Source: Thauera sp. GDN1
GTDB lineage: Bacteria; Pseudomonadota; Gammaproteobacteria; Burkholderiales; Rhodocyclaceae
Length of the DNA: 64,000 nt
Reading direction: 5' to 3'
Assembly (NCBI RefSeq): GCF_029223545.1
Contig: NZ_CP097870.1
Location: 2,542,001-2,606,000, forward strand
Below are positions 25,407 through 35,931 of the stretch, in pieces. Numbering within the stretch: the first letter of the stretch is position 1; the number at the start of each line of letters is the position of its first letter. Under the pieces are notes generated by a model. The model saw only the letters and a list, made by a program, of their open reading frames with translations, was not told the DNA's origin and did not search any database. Position numbers and translations under genes: made by a program.

Positions 25407-27808
25407 GCCTTCTCGACCGCGCGCGGGCAGGACACGCGCTGTCGGCCGACGACATCCACCTGCTGGCCGAGCACGCGTCGCACGCCCAGTTGCTGCAGGC
25501 CGCCGAGGCCCTTACGCTGGCCGGGCACGGATCGAACGTGGGTTACTCGCGCAAGGTCTTCATCCCGCTCACCCGGCTGTGCCGCAACACCTGCGGCTAC
25601 TGCACCTTCGCCACCACGCCGAAGTCGGTGCCGAGCGCCTACCTGAGCGCGGACGAAGTGCTGGCGATCGCCCGCGCCGGCGCGGCGGCAGGCTGCCACG
25701 AGGCCTTGTTCACCCTCGGCGAACGCCCGGAATCGCGTTATCAGGCCGCGCGCGACGCCCTCGCCGCGCTCGGCCACGGCTCGACCATCGAATACCTGGC
25801 GGAAATGGCTGCGCTGGTGCATCGCGAGACCGGCCTGCTGCCGCATGTGAACCCCGGCACCATGAGCGCCGAAGAGATAGCCCTGCTCCGCCCGCTGTCG
25901 GCCTCGATGGGCATCATGCTCGAGTCCTCCTCCATCCGCCTGTGCGAACGCGGTGGCCCGCACTGGAAGTGCGTGGACAAGCACCCCGACGTCCGCCTCG
26001 AGACCTTGCGCCTCGCCGGCGAACAGGCGGTGCCGATGACCACCGGCATCCTGATCGGCATCGGCGAGACGCGGCGCGAACGTGTCGACTCCCTGCTCGC
26101 GCTGCGCGATCTGCACGCGGCGCACGGGCACCTGCAGGAGATCATCGTGCAGAACTTCCGCGCCAAACCGGGGACCGTGATGGCAGGGGCGGACGAGCCC
26201 GGCGTGGACGATCACACCTGGACGATCGCGATCGCGCGCCTGATCTTCGGCGCCCGCATGTCGATCCAGGCGCCGCCCAACCTGAGGCCCGGCGAGCTCG
26301 GCCCGCTGCTGCGCGCCGGCGTCAATGACTGGGGCGGCATCTCGCCGGTCACGCTCGACCACGTCAACCCGGAAGCGGCCTGGCCGCAGATCGACGCCCT
26401 CGCCGCCGAGACGGCCACACACGGCCGCCATCTGCGCCCGCGCCTGCCGCTGATCCCGTCCTTCGTGGGCGAGGCTGCGCGGTGGACCGACACCGCGATG
26501 TGCACCGCCCTGCTGCGCCGCGCCGACGCGAGCGGCTTCGCCCGCGCCGACGACTGGATCGCCGGCACCGGCCAGGCCCCATCGCCCGCGGCGCTGCGCG
26601 TATTCGCACCGCAAGCCGGCGCCACGGCGCCCTCGCAGGCCATCCGCGCGCTGCTCGACAAGGCCCTGGCGGGCCGCGAGCTGGCCGAGGACGAGATCGT
26701 GCGCCTCTTCGATGCGCAGGGCGCCGACCTGCACGCCGTGATGGCGGCCGCCGACCGCCTGCGGCGCGACACCGTGGGCGACGCGGTCACCCACGTGCGT
26801 AACTGCAACATCAACTACACCAACATCTGCCAGCACCGCTGCGGCTTCTGCGCCTTCGCCAAGAGCCACGCCGCCTCCACGCTGCGTGGCCCGGCCTACC
26901 GGCTCGAAGCCGAGCAGGTTGCCGCCCGTGCGCTCGAGGCCTGGGCGCGCGGCGCCACCGAGGTGTGCATGCAGGGCGGCATCCACCCGCACTACACCGG
27001 CGACACCTACCTCGAGCTGCTGGCGGCGGTGAAGCGCGCGACGCCCGACATGCACATCCATGCCTTCTCGCCGCTGGAGATCCGGCACGGCGCCGCCACC
27101 CTGGGCCTGTCGCTGCGCGACTACCTGCGCCGCTTGCGCGACGCCGGCCTGCGCACGCTGCCGGGCACGGCGGCGGAGATCCTCGACGACGAGGTGCGCG
27201 CCATCATCTGCCCGGACAAGCTCGACACCGCGCAATGGCTCGAGGTAATGGAGGCCGCGCACGCGGTCGGCATCCGCAGCACCGCGACCATCATGTTCGG
27301 CCATGTGGATGCGCCACGGCACTGGGCGCGGCACCTGCTCGCCATCCGCCGCCTGCAGGCGAAGACCGGCGGCTTCACCGAGTTCGTGCCCCTGCCCTTC
27401 GTGCATATGGAATCGCCGCTGTGGCACAAGGGCCGCGCCCGCTCGGGCCCGACGCTGCGCGAGTCGGTGCTGATGCACGCGGTCGCGCGCCTGGTGCTGC
27501 ATCCGCTGATCGCGAACATCCAGACCTCGTGGGTGAAGATGGGCGGCGAAGGCGCGGCGCTCTGCCTGCAGGCCGGCGCCAACGACCTCGGCGGCACGCT
27601 GATGTACGAATCGATCACGCGCGCAGCGGGCGGCGCCAACGGCCAGCTGATGGAGACCGCCGACCTGCGTGCGATCGCGGCGCGCTGCGAACGTCCGCTG
27701 CGCCAGCGCACCACGCTCTATGAGGCGGTGCCGCCTGCGGCCGACCGGGCCGCGGTCGGACCACCCCAGCGCCCGCGGCAGGTGCATAGGCTGCACGCGA
27801 CCGCCTGA
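25373..27808 (+). CDS. fbiC: FO synthase, fused CofG-CofH (FbiC)
   Basis: This is an 811-residue bifunctional radical-SAM enzyme that builds the deazaflavin FO from tyrosine and the riboflavin precursor 5-amino-6-ribitylamino-uracil. The CofG half (residues about 40-370) has its cluster motif CRNTCGYCTF, then ERPESRY and ESSSIRL. The CofH half (about 430-790) has CQHRCGFCAF, then MQGGIHP and HAFSPLE. A linker of about 50 residues joins them. Archaea and cyanobacteria usually have separate cofG and cofH. The fused form is typical of Actinobacteria and of F420-making Proteobacteria. The start at 25373 (MHDLAMHDL) has GGAG nine bases upstream and overlaps cofC. The C-terminus has about 30 extra basic and proline-rich residues. 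Confidence 0.95.
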   Translation: MHDLAMHDLTVSLLDRARAGHALSADDIHLLAEHASHAQLLQAAEALTLAGHGSNVGYSRKVFIPLTRLCRNTCGYCTFATTPKSVPSAYLSADEVLAIARAGAAAGCHEALFTLGERPESRYQAARDALAALGHGSTIEYLAEMAALVHRETGLLPHVNPGTMSAEEIALLRPLSASMGIMLESSSIRLCERGGPHWKCVDKHPDVRLETLRLAGEQAVPMTTGILIGIGETRRERVDSLLALRDLHAAHGHLQEIIVQNFRAKPGTVMAGADEPGVDDHTWTIAIARLIFGARMSIQAPPNLRPGELGPLLRAGVNDWGGISPVTLDHVNPEAAWPQIDALAAETATHGRHLRPRLPLIPSFVGEAARWTDTAMCTALLRRADASGFARADDWIAGTGQAPSPAALRVFAPQAGATAPSQAIRALLDKALAGRELAEDEIVRLFDAQGADLHAVMAAADRLRRDTVGDAVTHVRNCNINYTNICQHRCGFCAFAKSHAASTLRGPAYRLEAEQVAARALEAWARGATEVCMQGGIHPHYTGDTYLELLAAVKRATPDMHIHAFSPLEIRHGAATLGLSLRDYLRRLRDAGLRTLPGTAAEILDDEVRAIICPDKLDTAQWLEVMEAAHAVGIRSTATIMFGHVDAPRHWARHLLAIRRLQAKTGGFTEFVPLPFVHMESPLWHKGRARSGPTLRESVLMHAVARLVLHPLIANIQTSWVKMGGEGAALCLQAGANDLGGTLMYESITRAAGGANGQLMETADLRAIAARCERPLRQRTTLYEAVPPAADRAAVGPPQRPRQVHRLHATA

Positions 27809-27900
27809 CCCCCCACGCTCCACGCAGTACCGAACCGCGCCGCCCCGGTGGCGCGGCCGGCCCCTCTCGTCCCTAGATCCCGCAACAAGCTGGAGAATCC

Positions 27901-28800
27901 ATGACACTCACCCACCTGCAACGGCTCGAAGCCGAAAGCATCCACATCCTGCGCGAAGTCGTCGCCGAGGCCGACAACCCGGTCATGCTGTATTCGATCG
28001 GCAAGGACAGCGCGGTCATGCTGCACCTGGCGATGAAGGCCTTCTATCCGGCGGTGCCGCCCTTTCCGCTGCTGCACGTCGATACGCGCTGGAAATTCCA
28101 GGAGATGTACCGCTTCCGCACCCGCATGGCGCAGGAGACGGGCATGGACCTGCTGGTGCACATCAACCCCGAGGGCGTCGAGAAGGACATCAACCCCTTC
28201 ACCCACGGCTCGGCGATCCACACCGACATCATGAAGACCGAGGGCCTCAAGCAGGCGCTCGACCAGTACGGCTTCGACGTCGCCTTCGGCGGCGCGCGAC
28301 GCGACGAGGAGAAGTCGCGCGCCAAGGAGCGCGTGTTCTCGTTCCGCACCGCGCAGCACCGCTGGGACCCGAAGAACCAGCGCCCCGAGCTGTGGAAGCT
28401 CTACAACGCCAGAAAGCACAAGGGCGAGTCGATCCGCGTGTTCCCGCTGTCGAACTGGACCGAGCTCGACATCTGGCAGTACATCTACCTCGAGAACATC
28501 CCGATCGTGCCGCTGTACTACGCCGCCGAGCGGCCGGTCGTCGAGCGCGACGGCACGCTGATCATGGTCGATGACCACCGCATGCCCTTGAAGCCCGGCG
28601 AGGTGCCGATGATGAAGAAGGTGCGCTTCCGCACCCTGGGCTGCTACCCGCTGACCGGCGCGGTCGAGTCCGAAGCCGACACCCTGCCGGCGATCATCCA
28701 GGAGATGCTCCTCACCCGGACGTCCGAGCGTCAGGGCCGGGTGATCGACCACGATTCCGCCGCTTCCATGGAAAAGAAAAAGCAAGAGGGGTACTTCTAA
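27901..28800 (+). CDS. cysD: sulfate adenylyltransferase subunit 2
   Basis: This is a 299-residue PP-loop subunit of ATP sulfurylase. It has the PP-loop [46 protein letters not shown] and [11 protein letters not shown], all standard CysD signatures. With CysN it turns sulfate and ATP into APS. RBS CTGGAGAA lies before the ATG. The stop is directly followed by the cysNC start. A GC-rich hairpin (27835-27856, 7-bp stem, no T-run) lies in the 92-base gap after fbiC. No cysH, cysJ or cysI is in view, so the product here seems meant for PAPS rather than sulfite. Confidence 0.96.
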   Translation: MTLTHLQRLEAESIHILREVVAEADNPVMLYSIGKDSAVMLHLAMKAFYPAVPPFPLLHVDTRWKFQEMYRFRTRMAQETGMDLLVHINPEGVEKDINPFTHGSAIHTDIMKTEGLKQALDQYGFDVAFGGARRDEEKSRAKERVFSFRTAQHRWDPKNQRPELWKLYNARKHKGESIRVFPLSNWTELDIWQYIYLENIPIVPLYYAAERPVVERDGTLIMVDDHRMPLKPGEVPMMKKVRFRTLGCYPLTGAVESEADTLPAIIQEMLLTRTSERQGRVIDHDSAASMEKKKQEGYF

Positions 28801-30708
28801 ATGGCACACGTTTCCGAGCTCATCGCCACCGACATCGAGCAGTACCTGAAGGCGCACGAACACAAGAGCCTGCTGCGCTTCATCACCTGCGGCAGCGTCG
28901 ATGACGGCAAGAGCACGCTGATCGGCCGCCTGCTCTACGAATCGAAGATGCTGTTCGAGGACCAGCTCGCCGCGGTCGAGGCCGACTCGAAGAAGTTCGG
29001 CACCCAGGGCGACGCGATCGACTTCGCGCTGCTGGTCGATGGCCTGGCCGCCGAGCGCGAGCAGGGCATCACGATCGACGTGGCCTACCGCTTCTTCTCC
29101 ACCGACAAGCGCAAGTTCATCGTCGCCGACACCCCGGGCCACGAGCAGTACACCCGCAACATGGTCACCGGCGCCTCCACCGCCGATGTGGCGATTCTGA
29201 TGGTCGATGCGCGCAGGGGCATCCTCACCCAGACCCGGCGCCACAGCTACCTGGTGTCGCTGCTCGGCATCCGCCACATCGTGGTGGCGATCAACAAGAT
29301 GGACCTGGTCGACTATTCGGAGAAGGTCTTCCGCGACATCCGCGAGGACTACGCCGCCTTTGCCGCGCAGATCGGGCTCGAGGACGTGAGCTTCATCCCG
29401 CTGTCGGCCTTCAGGGGCGACAACATCATCGAGCCGAGCAATGCGATGCCCTGGTACCACGGCAGCACGCTGATGGCCTACCTGGAGACGGTCGAGATCG
29501 ACGACGCACGCATGCAGCGCGCGCCCTTCCGCCTCCCGGTGCAATGGGTCAACCGCCCCAACCTGGATTTCCGCGGTTTCGCCGGCCAGGTGGCGAGCGG
29601 CGTGATCCGCCCGGGCGACCGCATCCGCGTGCAGCCCTCGGGGCGCGAGAGCACGGTGGCGCGCATCGTCACCCACGGCGGCGACCTGGCGCAGGCCGTC
29701 TCCGGCCAGTCGGTGACGCTGACGCTGGCCGACGAGATCGACATCTCGCGTGGCGACGTCATCTCCACGGTGGAGGCCCCCGCCGAGGTGGCCGACCAGT
29801 TCGAGACCACGCTGGTGTGGATGCACGACGAGCCGATGCTGCCCGGCCGCCCCTACCTGCTCAAGATCGGCGCCAAGACGGTTACGGCCACGATCACCGA
29901 CATCAAGTACCAGGTGAACGTGAACACGCTCGAGCACGTCGCGGCCAAGAAGCTGGAACTGAACGCGATCGGCGTGTGCAACCTCAGCCTCGACCGTCCG
30001 ATCGCCTTCGATGCCTATCGCGACAACCGCGACACGGGCGGCTTCATCCTGGTCGACCGGCTGTCGAACAACACCGTCGGCGCCGGCCTGCTGCACTTCG
30101 CGCTGCGGCGCGCGCACAACATCCACGTCCAGCACGTCGATGTCGACAACGCGGCGCGCTCGGCCCTGAAGCACCAGAAGAGCTGCGTGCTGTGGTTCAC
30201 CGGCCTGTCGGGCGCGGGCAAGTCCTCGATCGCCAACCTGGTCGAGAAGAAGCTGCACGCGCTCGGCCACCATACCTACCTGCTCGACGGCGACAACGTG
30301 CGCCACGGGCTGAACAAGGACCTCGGCTTCACCGACGCCGACCGCGTGGAGAACATCCGCCGCGTGGCCGAGGTGGCCAGGCTGATGGTGGATGCCGGCC
30401 TGATCGTGCTCACCGCCTTCATCTCGCCCTTCAAGTCCGAGCGGCGCATGGCGCGAAGCCTGATGGGCGAGGACGAGTTCATCGAGATCTTCGTCGACAC
30501 GCCGCTCGAGGTCGCCGAACAGCGCGACGTCAAGGGCCTCTACAAGAAGGCGCGGCGCGGCGAGCTGAAGAACTTCACCGGCATCGACTCGCCCTACGAG
30601 GCGCCGGAGAGCCCCGAGCTGCAGCTGACGACGCCCCAGCTCTCGCTCGACGCGGCCGCCGACGCGGTCATCGCCACGCTGCGCCTGCGCGGCGTCATCG
30701 CCGACTAA
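28801..30708 (+). CDS. cysNC: bifunctional sulfate adenylyltransferase subunit 1 / APS kinase
   Basis: This is a 635-residue fusion. The CysN GTPase part (residues 1-430) has G1 [16 protein letters not shown]3 [12 protein letters not shown] and G4 NKMDL, then EF-Tu-like beta-barrel domains. It drives APS formation by CysD. The CysC part (about 455-630) has the P-loop [31 protein letters not shown] and [12 protein letters not shown], and phosphorylates APS to PAPS. The fused form makes PAPS directly from APS, as in rhizobial NodPQ and mycobacterial CysNC. The start abuts the cysD stop. A CysQ gene for PAP removal and a sulfotransferase gene follow. Confidence 0.96.
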   Translation: MAHVSELIATDIEQYLKAHEHKSLLRFITCGSVDDGKSTLIGRLLYESKMLFEDQLAAVEADSKKFGTQGDAIDFALLVDGLAAEREQGITIDVAYRFFSTDKRKFIVADTPGHEQYTRNMVTGASTADVAILMVDARRGILTQTRRHSYLVSLLGIRHIVVAINKMDLVDYSEKVFRDIREDYAAFAAQIGLEDVSFIPLSAFRGDNIIEPSNAMPWYHGSTLMAYLETVEIDDARMQRAPFRLPVQWVNRPNLDFRGFAGQVASGVIRPGDRIRVQPSGRESTVARIVTHGGDLAQAVSGQSVTLTLADEIDISRGDVISTVEAPAEVADQFETTLVWMHDEPMLPGRPYLLKIGAKTVTATITDIKYQVNVNTLEHVAAKKLELNAIGVCNLSLDRPIAFDAYRDNRDTGGFILVDRLSNNTVGAGLLHFALRRAHNIHVQHVDVDNAARSALKHQKSCVLWFTGLSGAGKSSIANLVEKKLHALGHHTYLLDGDNVRHGLNKDLGFTDADRVENIRRVAEVARLMVDAGLIVLTAFISPFKSERRMARSLMGEDEFIEIFVDTPLEVAEQRDVKGLYKKARRGELKNFTGIDSPYEAPESPELQLTTPQLSLDAAADAVIATLRLRGVIAD

Positions 30709-30712
30709 AGGT

Positions 30713-30734
30713 AGCGGGCCCGCGCGGGCCCGCT
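30713..30734 (+). other. GC-rich perfect hairpin between cysNC and cysQ
   Basis: AGCGGGCCC (30713-30721) pairs fully with GGGCCCGCT (30726-30734) around a 4-base loop. There is no T-run, so it is more likely an RNA-stability or attenuating hairpin than a terminator. It may lower cysQ expression relative to cysDNC. Confidence 0.4.
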
Positions 30735-30761
30735 CTCCCCCACACACGAACAGGAGCCACC

Positions 30762-31544
<783 letters not shown>

Positions 31545-31552
31545 CGCCACAA

Positions 31553-31694
31553 AAACCGAGCTTTGCTCGGTTTCCGCGGCACAAAATCGGGTTCAATTGC
31601 CAAGCCCTTGTTTCAAAGCGCTTTATTCTTTCCCCTCGGGCTCGCGAAATCGCATCGAATGCGAGTAGCCAGGCCGGGGACGGCTTGCTCCAAT
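31553..31694 (+). promoter_or_regulatory. diverged leader element, copy C (before TetR gene)
   Basis: This intergenic stretch shares landmarks with copies A and B in the same order: AAACCGAGCTTT (31553-31564), an AT-rich middle with TTTCAAAGCGCTTTATT, GCGAGTAGCC (31661-31670) and CCAAT (31690-31694). Here the first block forms a full hairpin, AAACCGAGC/GCTCGGTTT, with a 3-base loop. AAAGCGCTTT is a 10-bp palindrome. It starts nine bases after the cysQ stop and leads into the TetR/sulfotransferase operon. Confidence 0.5.
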
Positions 31695-31720
31695 TGACCG
31701 CGTCACGCGAAGGAACGCTC

Positions 31721-32383
31721 ATGGCCTCCCAACACTCACCGCTTCGTCGCAGCCCCACCCAGTCCCGCGCCACAGCCACGCTGCGGGCCATCCGCGAGGC
31801 TGCGCTGCGCATCCTGAAAGAGGAAGGTCATGCGCGCCTCACCACCAACCGCATCGCCGAGGTGGCCGGGATCAGCATCGGCAGCCTGTACCAGTACTAC
31901 GCCGACAAGCATTCGATCGCGGCGGACATCTGCAACGAGCTGCTGACCTCGGAACTCGACGACATCCGGCGCCTCGACCGCCAGGCGATCGCGCTCGCCG
32001 AGAACTCGCTCGACGCCACGCTCGAGTTCTTCGTCGCGGAACAGGTCGCGCGCCATCGGCGCCTGTACCTGCAGCTGCGCGACTTCTACCTCGAGATCCA
32101 CTGGAAGTACGACTTCGAGGCCTACTCGCGCAAGCGTTACCCGAACAAGCCCAGCACGGCCGAGTGGCTGCCGTCCGCCCTCGAGCGCCACCGCGACACC
32201 CTGCGGGTGCAGGACTTCACGCTCGCCGCGCGCATGGTCGCCAACGCGCTCGAAGGCACGATCCACGCCACCCTCGACCGCAACCCCGAGCTGATCCTGA
32301 CGCAGGAATTCATCGACGAGCTGCACGTCATGCTCGTCCGTTATCTCAGGAAGATGCCCGGCGAAGGCATCCAGAACGACTAA
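31721..32383 (+). CDS. TetR-family transcriptional regulator
   Basis: This is a 220-residue regulator. The N-terminal helix-turn-helix is ALRILKEEGHARLTTNRIAEVAGISIGSLYQYYADK (residues about 27-62), the TetR pattern. The C-terminal two thirds is a divergent helical ligand domain. Start: AAGGA at 31710-31714 before the ATG at 31721. It is the first gene of an operon with the sulfotransferase (10-base gap, RBS AAGGAG). It is the only TetR gene in view, so it is a candidate for the 16-bp palindromes. None of those lies before its own gene, however, so its target may instead be copy C. Confidence 0.93.
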   Translation: MASQHSPLRRSPTQSRATATLRAIREAALRILKEEGHARLTTNRIAEVAGISIGSLYQYYADKHSIAADICNELLTSELDDIRRLDRQAIALAENSLDATLEFFVAEQVARHRRLYLQLRDFYLEIHWKYDFEAYSRKRYPNKPSTAEWLPSALERHRDTLRVQDFTLAARMVANALEGTIHATLDRNPELILTQEFIDELHVMLVRYLRKMPGEGIQND

Positions 32384-32393
32384 GGAGACTCTC

Positions 32394-33587
32394 TTGTTCT
32401 ACTACTTCGACTTCACCGTCTGGTTCAAGCTGCTGCGCCTCGTCGGCCAGGAGCAGAACACACGCCAGCGCCGCGGACTGTACAAACTGCTGCTGCTTCA
32501 CGTACCGCTGCGCGCAACGGTGACCGCGGTGTGCTTCTTCCTCGACGGCATCCTGTTTCCCGGCCTGTGGCGCACCAAGGTGAAGACCCCGGTCTTCATC
32601 ATCGGCCACGCGCGCAGCGGCACCACGCTCGCCCACCGGCTGATGGACGCCGACGCGCGTTTCTCCACCTTCAAGTACTACGAGCTGCTGCTGCCCTCGC
32701 TGCTGCAGAAAAAGCTCGTGCGCCTGGCCGCATGGATCGACGCCCACCTGCTCGGACGCGCGCTCGAGCGCAGGCTGCAGGCCTGGGAGAAGCGCAAGTT
32801 CGGCCCCATGCAGCACATCCACAAGATGGGCCTGACGATCCCCGAGGAAGACGACCTGCTGTACTTCAACTCCTGCGCCTCGGGTTTCTGGCTGACCAAG
32901 CTCCCGTACATGAGCGAGCTCGACTTCTTCCACATCGACCAGCGCCCGGCCGCGAGCCGGCGCCGGATGATGAAGTTCTACAAGGAATGCGTGCGCCGCC
33001 AGCTCTACCTGAACGGCAGCGACCGCATCCACCTGAGCAAGAACCCCACCTACTGCGGCCGCGTCGAGTCCCTAATCGAGGCCTTTCCCGATGCGCGTTT
33101 CGTGATCCTCTACCGCAACCCGCACGAGACCATCCCCAGCCTGCTCAAGCTCCTCAACGTGGGCTGGAAGCTGCAGGGCAACCTGTCGCAGGACCGCATC
33201 CGTGAATCCAACCAGGTGATGACCGGCCTCTCCTACGAGTCCTACCTCCATCCGCTCGAGGTCCTCGAGCGCCACCCCGAGACCCCGCATGCGGTCATCG
33301 ACTACCGGCGGCTGACGACCGACCCGAAGGGCACGATCGAGGACGTCTATCGCGACCTCGGGCTCGACATCACCCCCGCCTTTGCCCGCTTCCTGGAGGC
33401 CGAGGCCGCCCGTACCCGCAAGCACGAAACCGAACACCGCTACAGCCTGGCCGAGTTCGGCCTTGACGACGCCGAGATCCGGGAACGACTGGCGCCGCTG
33501 TTCGAGAAGTTCAACTGGGACGAGGACGTCCCCCCCAACCCGCAGAGCGCACCCGCGCAAGACAAGAAGGAGCTGGCCCATGCATGA
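32394..33587 (+). CDS. PAPS-dependent sulfotransferase
   Basis: This is a 397-residue sulfotransferase-family protein that would transfer sulfate from PAPS to a hydroxyl. The 5'-phosphosulfate loop is FIIGHARSGTTLAHRLMD (residues about 66-83). The 3'-phosphate region is RFVILYRNPHETIPSLLKLL (about 234-253). The TTG start at 32394 follows AAGGAG with good spacing. The N-terminus (FYYFDFTVWFKLLRLVG) is hydrophobic and may touch the membrane. Upstream cysDNC and cysQ supply PAPS and remove PAP. The acceptor is unknown. A steroid, sterol or other lipid alcohol fits the surroundings. The 3' end overlaps the next gene by eight bases. Confidence 0.85.
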   Translation: MFYYFDFTVWFKLLRLVGQEQNTRQRRGLYKLLLLHVPLRATVTAVCFFLDGILFPGLWRTKVKTPVFIIGHARSGTTLAHRLMDADARFSTFKYYELLLPSLLQKKLVRLAAWIDAHLLGRALERRLQAWEKRKFGPMQHIHKMGLTIPEEDDLLYFNSCASGFWLTKLPYMSELDFFHIDQRPAASRRRMMKFYKECVRRQLYLNGSDRIHLSKNPTYCGRVESLIEAFPDARFVILYRNPHETIPSLLKLLNVGWKLQGNLSQDRIRESNQVMTGLSYESYLHPLEVLERHPETPHAVIDYRRLTTDPKGTIEDVYRDLGLDITPAFARFLEAEAARTRKHETEHRYSLAEFGLDDAEIRERLAPLFEKFNWDEDVPPNPQSAPAQDKKELAHA

Positions 33588-35031
33588 GCCCAATCCCCGG
33601 CACGACGCCGTGTTCGACATCGTCAAGGCCCACGTCGAGGCGCGCGACCCGGAGACCCGTGATGCCGCAGTCCAGTTGCGCCAGGCCTGGGACGGCATGA
33701 TCGCGCAGCTGCAGGACGCCCGCGACGCGATCGACGACCCGAAGCTGTGGCCCCCGCCCGCCACGCCGCGCAACCTCGCCGAAGGCTACCGCTACGTGCT
33801 CGGCTTCCTGTACGGCTCGATCTCGCGCTGTCTCGGGCCGACGCCCGAGTTCCCCTACTTCGTGCGCGCCATCCAGCCGCTCAACCGCTCGACCATCGAC
33901 AACTGCGACGCTCTCTACCTGATGGCGCCGATCGACGGCAACTACAGCTACACCATCCGCGGTCGCGCCGCCGACACCAGCGCCTGGCGCGGCGGCAAGG
34001 CGCCGGCCGGGGTGCGCAAGGCACCGCACTACGTGATCTTCGAGACGCCCAGCGGCTACTCGGGCGAAAGCGGCAGCCTCAAGGAGATGACGCCCGGCTC
34101 GCGCATCAACTGCGCCGAACTGGACTGCACCGAGCTGAAGGTGGAGGCCGACGGCAGCTTCGAGATCCTGCTCGCCCCCGAGAAGCCGCCCGGCTACGAG
34201 GGCAACTTCATGCTCACCCGCGCCAGCCGGACGCGCAAGCAGAAGGACGGCAGCAGCGTCACGCGCGAGTACGTGAGCCAGCTGGTGATGCTGCGCGAGC
34301 TGTTCTCCGACTGGGAGAACGAGGACCTGCTCGAGCTCTTCATCTACCGCAACGACCTGCTCGGCAAGCCGATGCCGGCCTACACGCCCGAGGTCGCCGC
34401 CAGGCAGATCGCCGACATCGGCCGCTTCACCCGCAACCAGGTGCACTTCTGGAACGAGTTCTACGCGGTCGTGTGCGAGTGCTACGGCGACATGAACGGC
34501 GACGGCCAGTGCTTCATGCCGCGCAACGACTTCAACAAGCCCAATGCCGCCTCGCTCGCCACCGCCGGCGGCATGGCTACCAACGTGTATTGCGGCGGCA
34601 TCTTCGAGCTGGCAGCCGACGAGGCGCTGGTGGTCGAGATGCACCAGCCGGTGGAGCCGGTCTACATCGGCTTCAGCCTGGGCAACATGTGGGGCGAATC
34701 GCTGGACTTCGCCAACTACCAGAGCAGCCTCGGCGGCCTGCAGGCGCACCGCGATGCCGACAACGTCTTCCGCCTGGTGGTCTCCCATCGCGATCCGGGC
34801 ATCGCCAACTGGCTCGACACCACCGGCCAGCCCGAGGGCTACATGGCGATCCGCTGGGCCTACCCCGTCAAGCCCATGGACAAGCTGCCGTGGGCGACGG
34901 CGAAGAAGGTGCCGCTCGCCGAGGTGCGCCAGCACCTGCCGGCCGACACCCGCCTGATCTCGCCCGAGGCGCGCCGGCAGCAGATCGCGATCCGCCAGGA
35001 ACACGTGCAGCGCCGCTACCGCCAGCACTGA
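33580..35031 (+). CDS. DUF1214-like protein
   Basis: This is a 483-residue protein without a signal peptide. The C-terminal third (NWLDTTGQPEGYMAIRWAYP) resembles the end of DUF1214-domain proteins. The middle (IDGNYSYTIRGRA, GGIFELAADEALVVEM) looks like a beta-rich fold. The family often lies beside sulfotransferase, SDR and LLM genes in steroid- or terpene-degrading bacteria, but no activity is established. Start: ATG at 33580 overlapping the sulfotransferase stop, which indicates coupled translation. A direct partner role in handling the sulfated compound is possible but unproven. Confidence 0.7.
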   Translation: MHEPNPRHDAVFDIVKAHVEARDPETRDAAVQLRQAWDGMIAQLQDARDAIDDPKLWPPPATPRNLAEGYRYVLGFLYGSISRCLGPTPEFPYFVRAIQPLNRSTIDNCDALYLMAPIDGNYSYTIRGRAADTSAWRGGKAPAGVRKAPHYVIFETPSGYSGESGSLKEMTPGSRINCAELDCTELKVEADGSFEILLAPEKPPGYEGNFMLTRASRTRKQKDGSSVTREYVSQLVMLRELFSDWENEDLLELFIYRNDLLGKPMPAYTPEVAARQIADIGRFTRNQVHFWNEFYAVVCECYGDMNGDGQCFMPRNDFNKPNAASLATAGGMATNVYCGGIFELAADEALVVEMHQPVEPVYIGFSLGNMWGESLDFANYQSSLGGLQAHRDADNVFRLVVSHRDPGIANWLDTTGQPEGYMAIRWAYPVKPMDKLPWATAKKVPLAEVRQHLPADTRLISPEARRQQIAIRQEHVQRRYRQH

Positions 35032-35044
35032 CGAGGAGCCCCGC

Positions 35045-35896
35045 ATGACCCACACACTGAAGGACAAGGTCGCGATCGTCACCGGCGCCAGCCGCGGAAT
35101 CGGCGCGGCGATCGCACAACGCTTCGCTGCCGAGGGCGCGCGGGTCGTGCTCGTGGCGCGCACCGGCGAACCCGGCGGCAAGCTGCCCGGCTCGCTCGAC
35201 GAGACCGCAGCGCGCATCCGTGCGGCCGGCGGCGACTGCCTGTGCGTGCAGGCCGACCTGGCCAGCGCCGCCGACCGCGAGCGCATCGTCGGCGAGACGC
35301 TAAGTCACTACGGCGGCGTCGACATCCTGGTCAACAACGCCGCCTGGGCGCGCTTCGGCGCGGGTTACGCGCAGTCGCCGGAGCGCGTCCAGCTCGCCTA
35401 TGCGGTCAACCTGTTCGCCCCCCACCATCTCGCACAGCTCGTCATCCCGGCGATGAAGGCGCGCGGCGGGGGCTGGATCCTCAACCTGTCGAGCGCGACC
35501 AGCACCCGCCCCGGCCCGGCGCCCTATGACGCGAAGGACCGCGCCTACCGCTTCCACACCACCCACTCGCCCACGCTCTACGGCTCGACCAAGGCCGCGC
35601 TCGAGCGCCTGAGCACCGGCATGGCGATGGAGCTCGCCGCCGACCACATCGCGGTGAACACCCTGGCGCCGGTGGAGGCCGTCGCCAGCGAGGGCGCGCT
35701 GGTCAGCGGCTCGATCGACGACCTCGCCCACATGGAGCCGGTGGAAGCCATGGCCGAGGCGGCCCTGGCCCTGTGCTCGCGCCCGCAGGCCGCGCTCTCG
35801 GGCCGGGTCGCGCTGAGCCTGCCGCTGCTGCGCGAGCTCGGCCTGCCCGTGATGCGTCTCGACGGTCGCGCGCCCCTGCCCGGCTTCCATCCCTGA
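35045..35896 (+). CDS. SDR-family oxidoreductase
   Basis: This is a 283-residue short-chain dehydrogenase. Cofactor motif VTGASRGIGAAIAQRF, VNNAAWARFG, and the catalytic Ser and Tyr-x-x-x-Lys in NLSSATS and YGSTKAAL. The insertion between strand and helix near residues 160-175 (PAPYDAKDRAYRFHTTHS) is longer than usual. It probably oxidises or reduces a hydroxy/keto group on the operon's substrate. RBS GAGGAG precedes the ATG. The gap to the DUF1214-like gene is 13 bases. Confidence 0.88.
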   Translation: MTHTLKDKVAIVTGASRGIGAAIAQRFAAEGARVVLVARTGEPGGKLPGSLDETAARIRAAGGDCLCVQADLASAADRERIVGETLSHYGGVDILVNNAAWARFGAGYAQSPERVQLAYAVNLFAPHHLAQLVIPAMKARGGGWILNLSSATSTRPGPAPYDAKDRAYRFHTTHSPTLYGSTKAALERLSTGMAMELAADHIAVNTLAPVEAVASEGALVSGSIDDLAHMEPVEAMAEAALALCSRPQAALSGRVALSLPLLRELGLPVMRLDGRAPLPGFHP

Positions 35897-35931
35897 GCCC
35901 CGCTCCTCACCCCTATTGCACTGGACCTTCC

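Noticed and set aside
24635..27907. A 1090-codon open frame on the minus strand opposite cofC and fbiC.
   Set aside because: It is a high-GC shadow: the plus strand carries clear CofC and FbiC motifs, while the antisense protein is low-complexity, rich in Arg, Gly, Ala and His, and matches nothing known.
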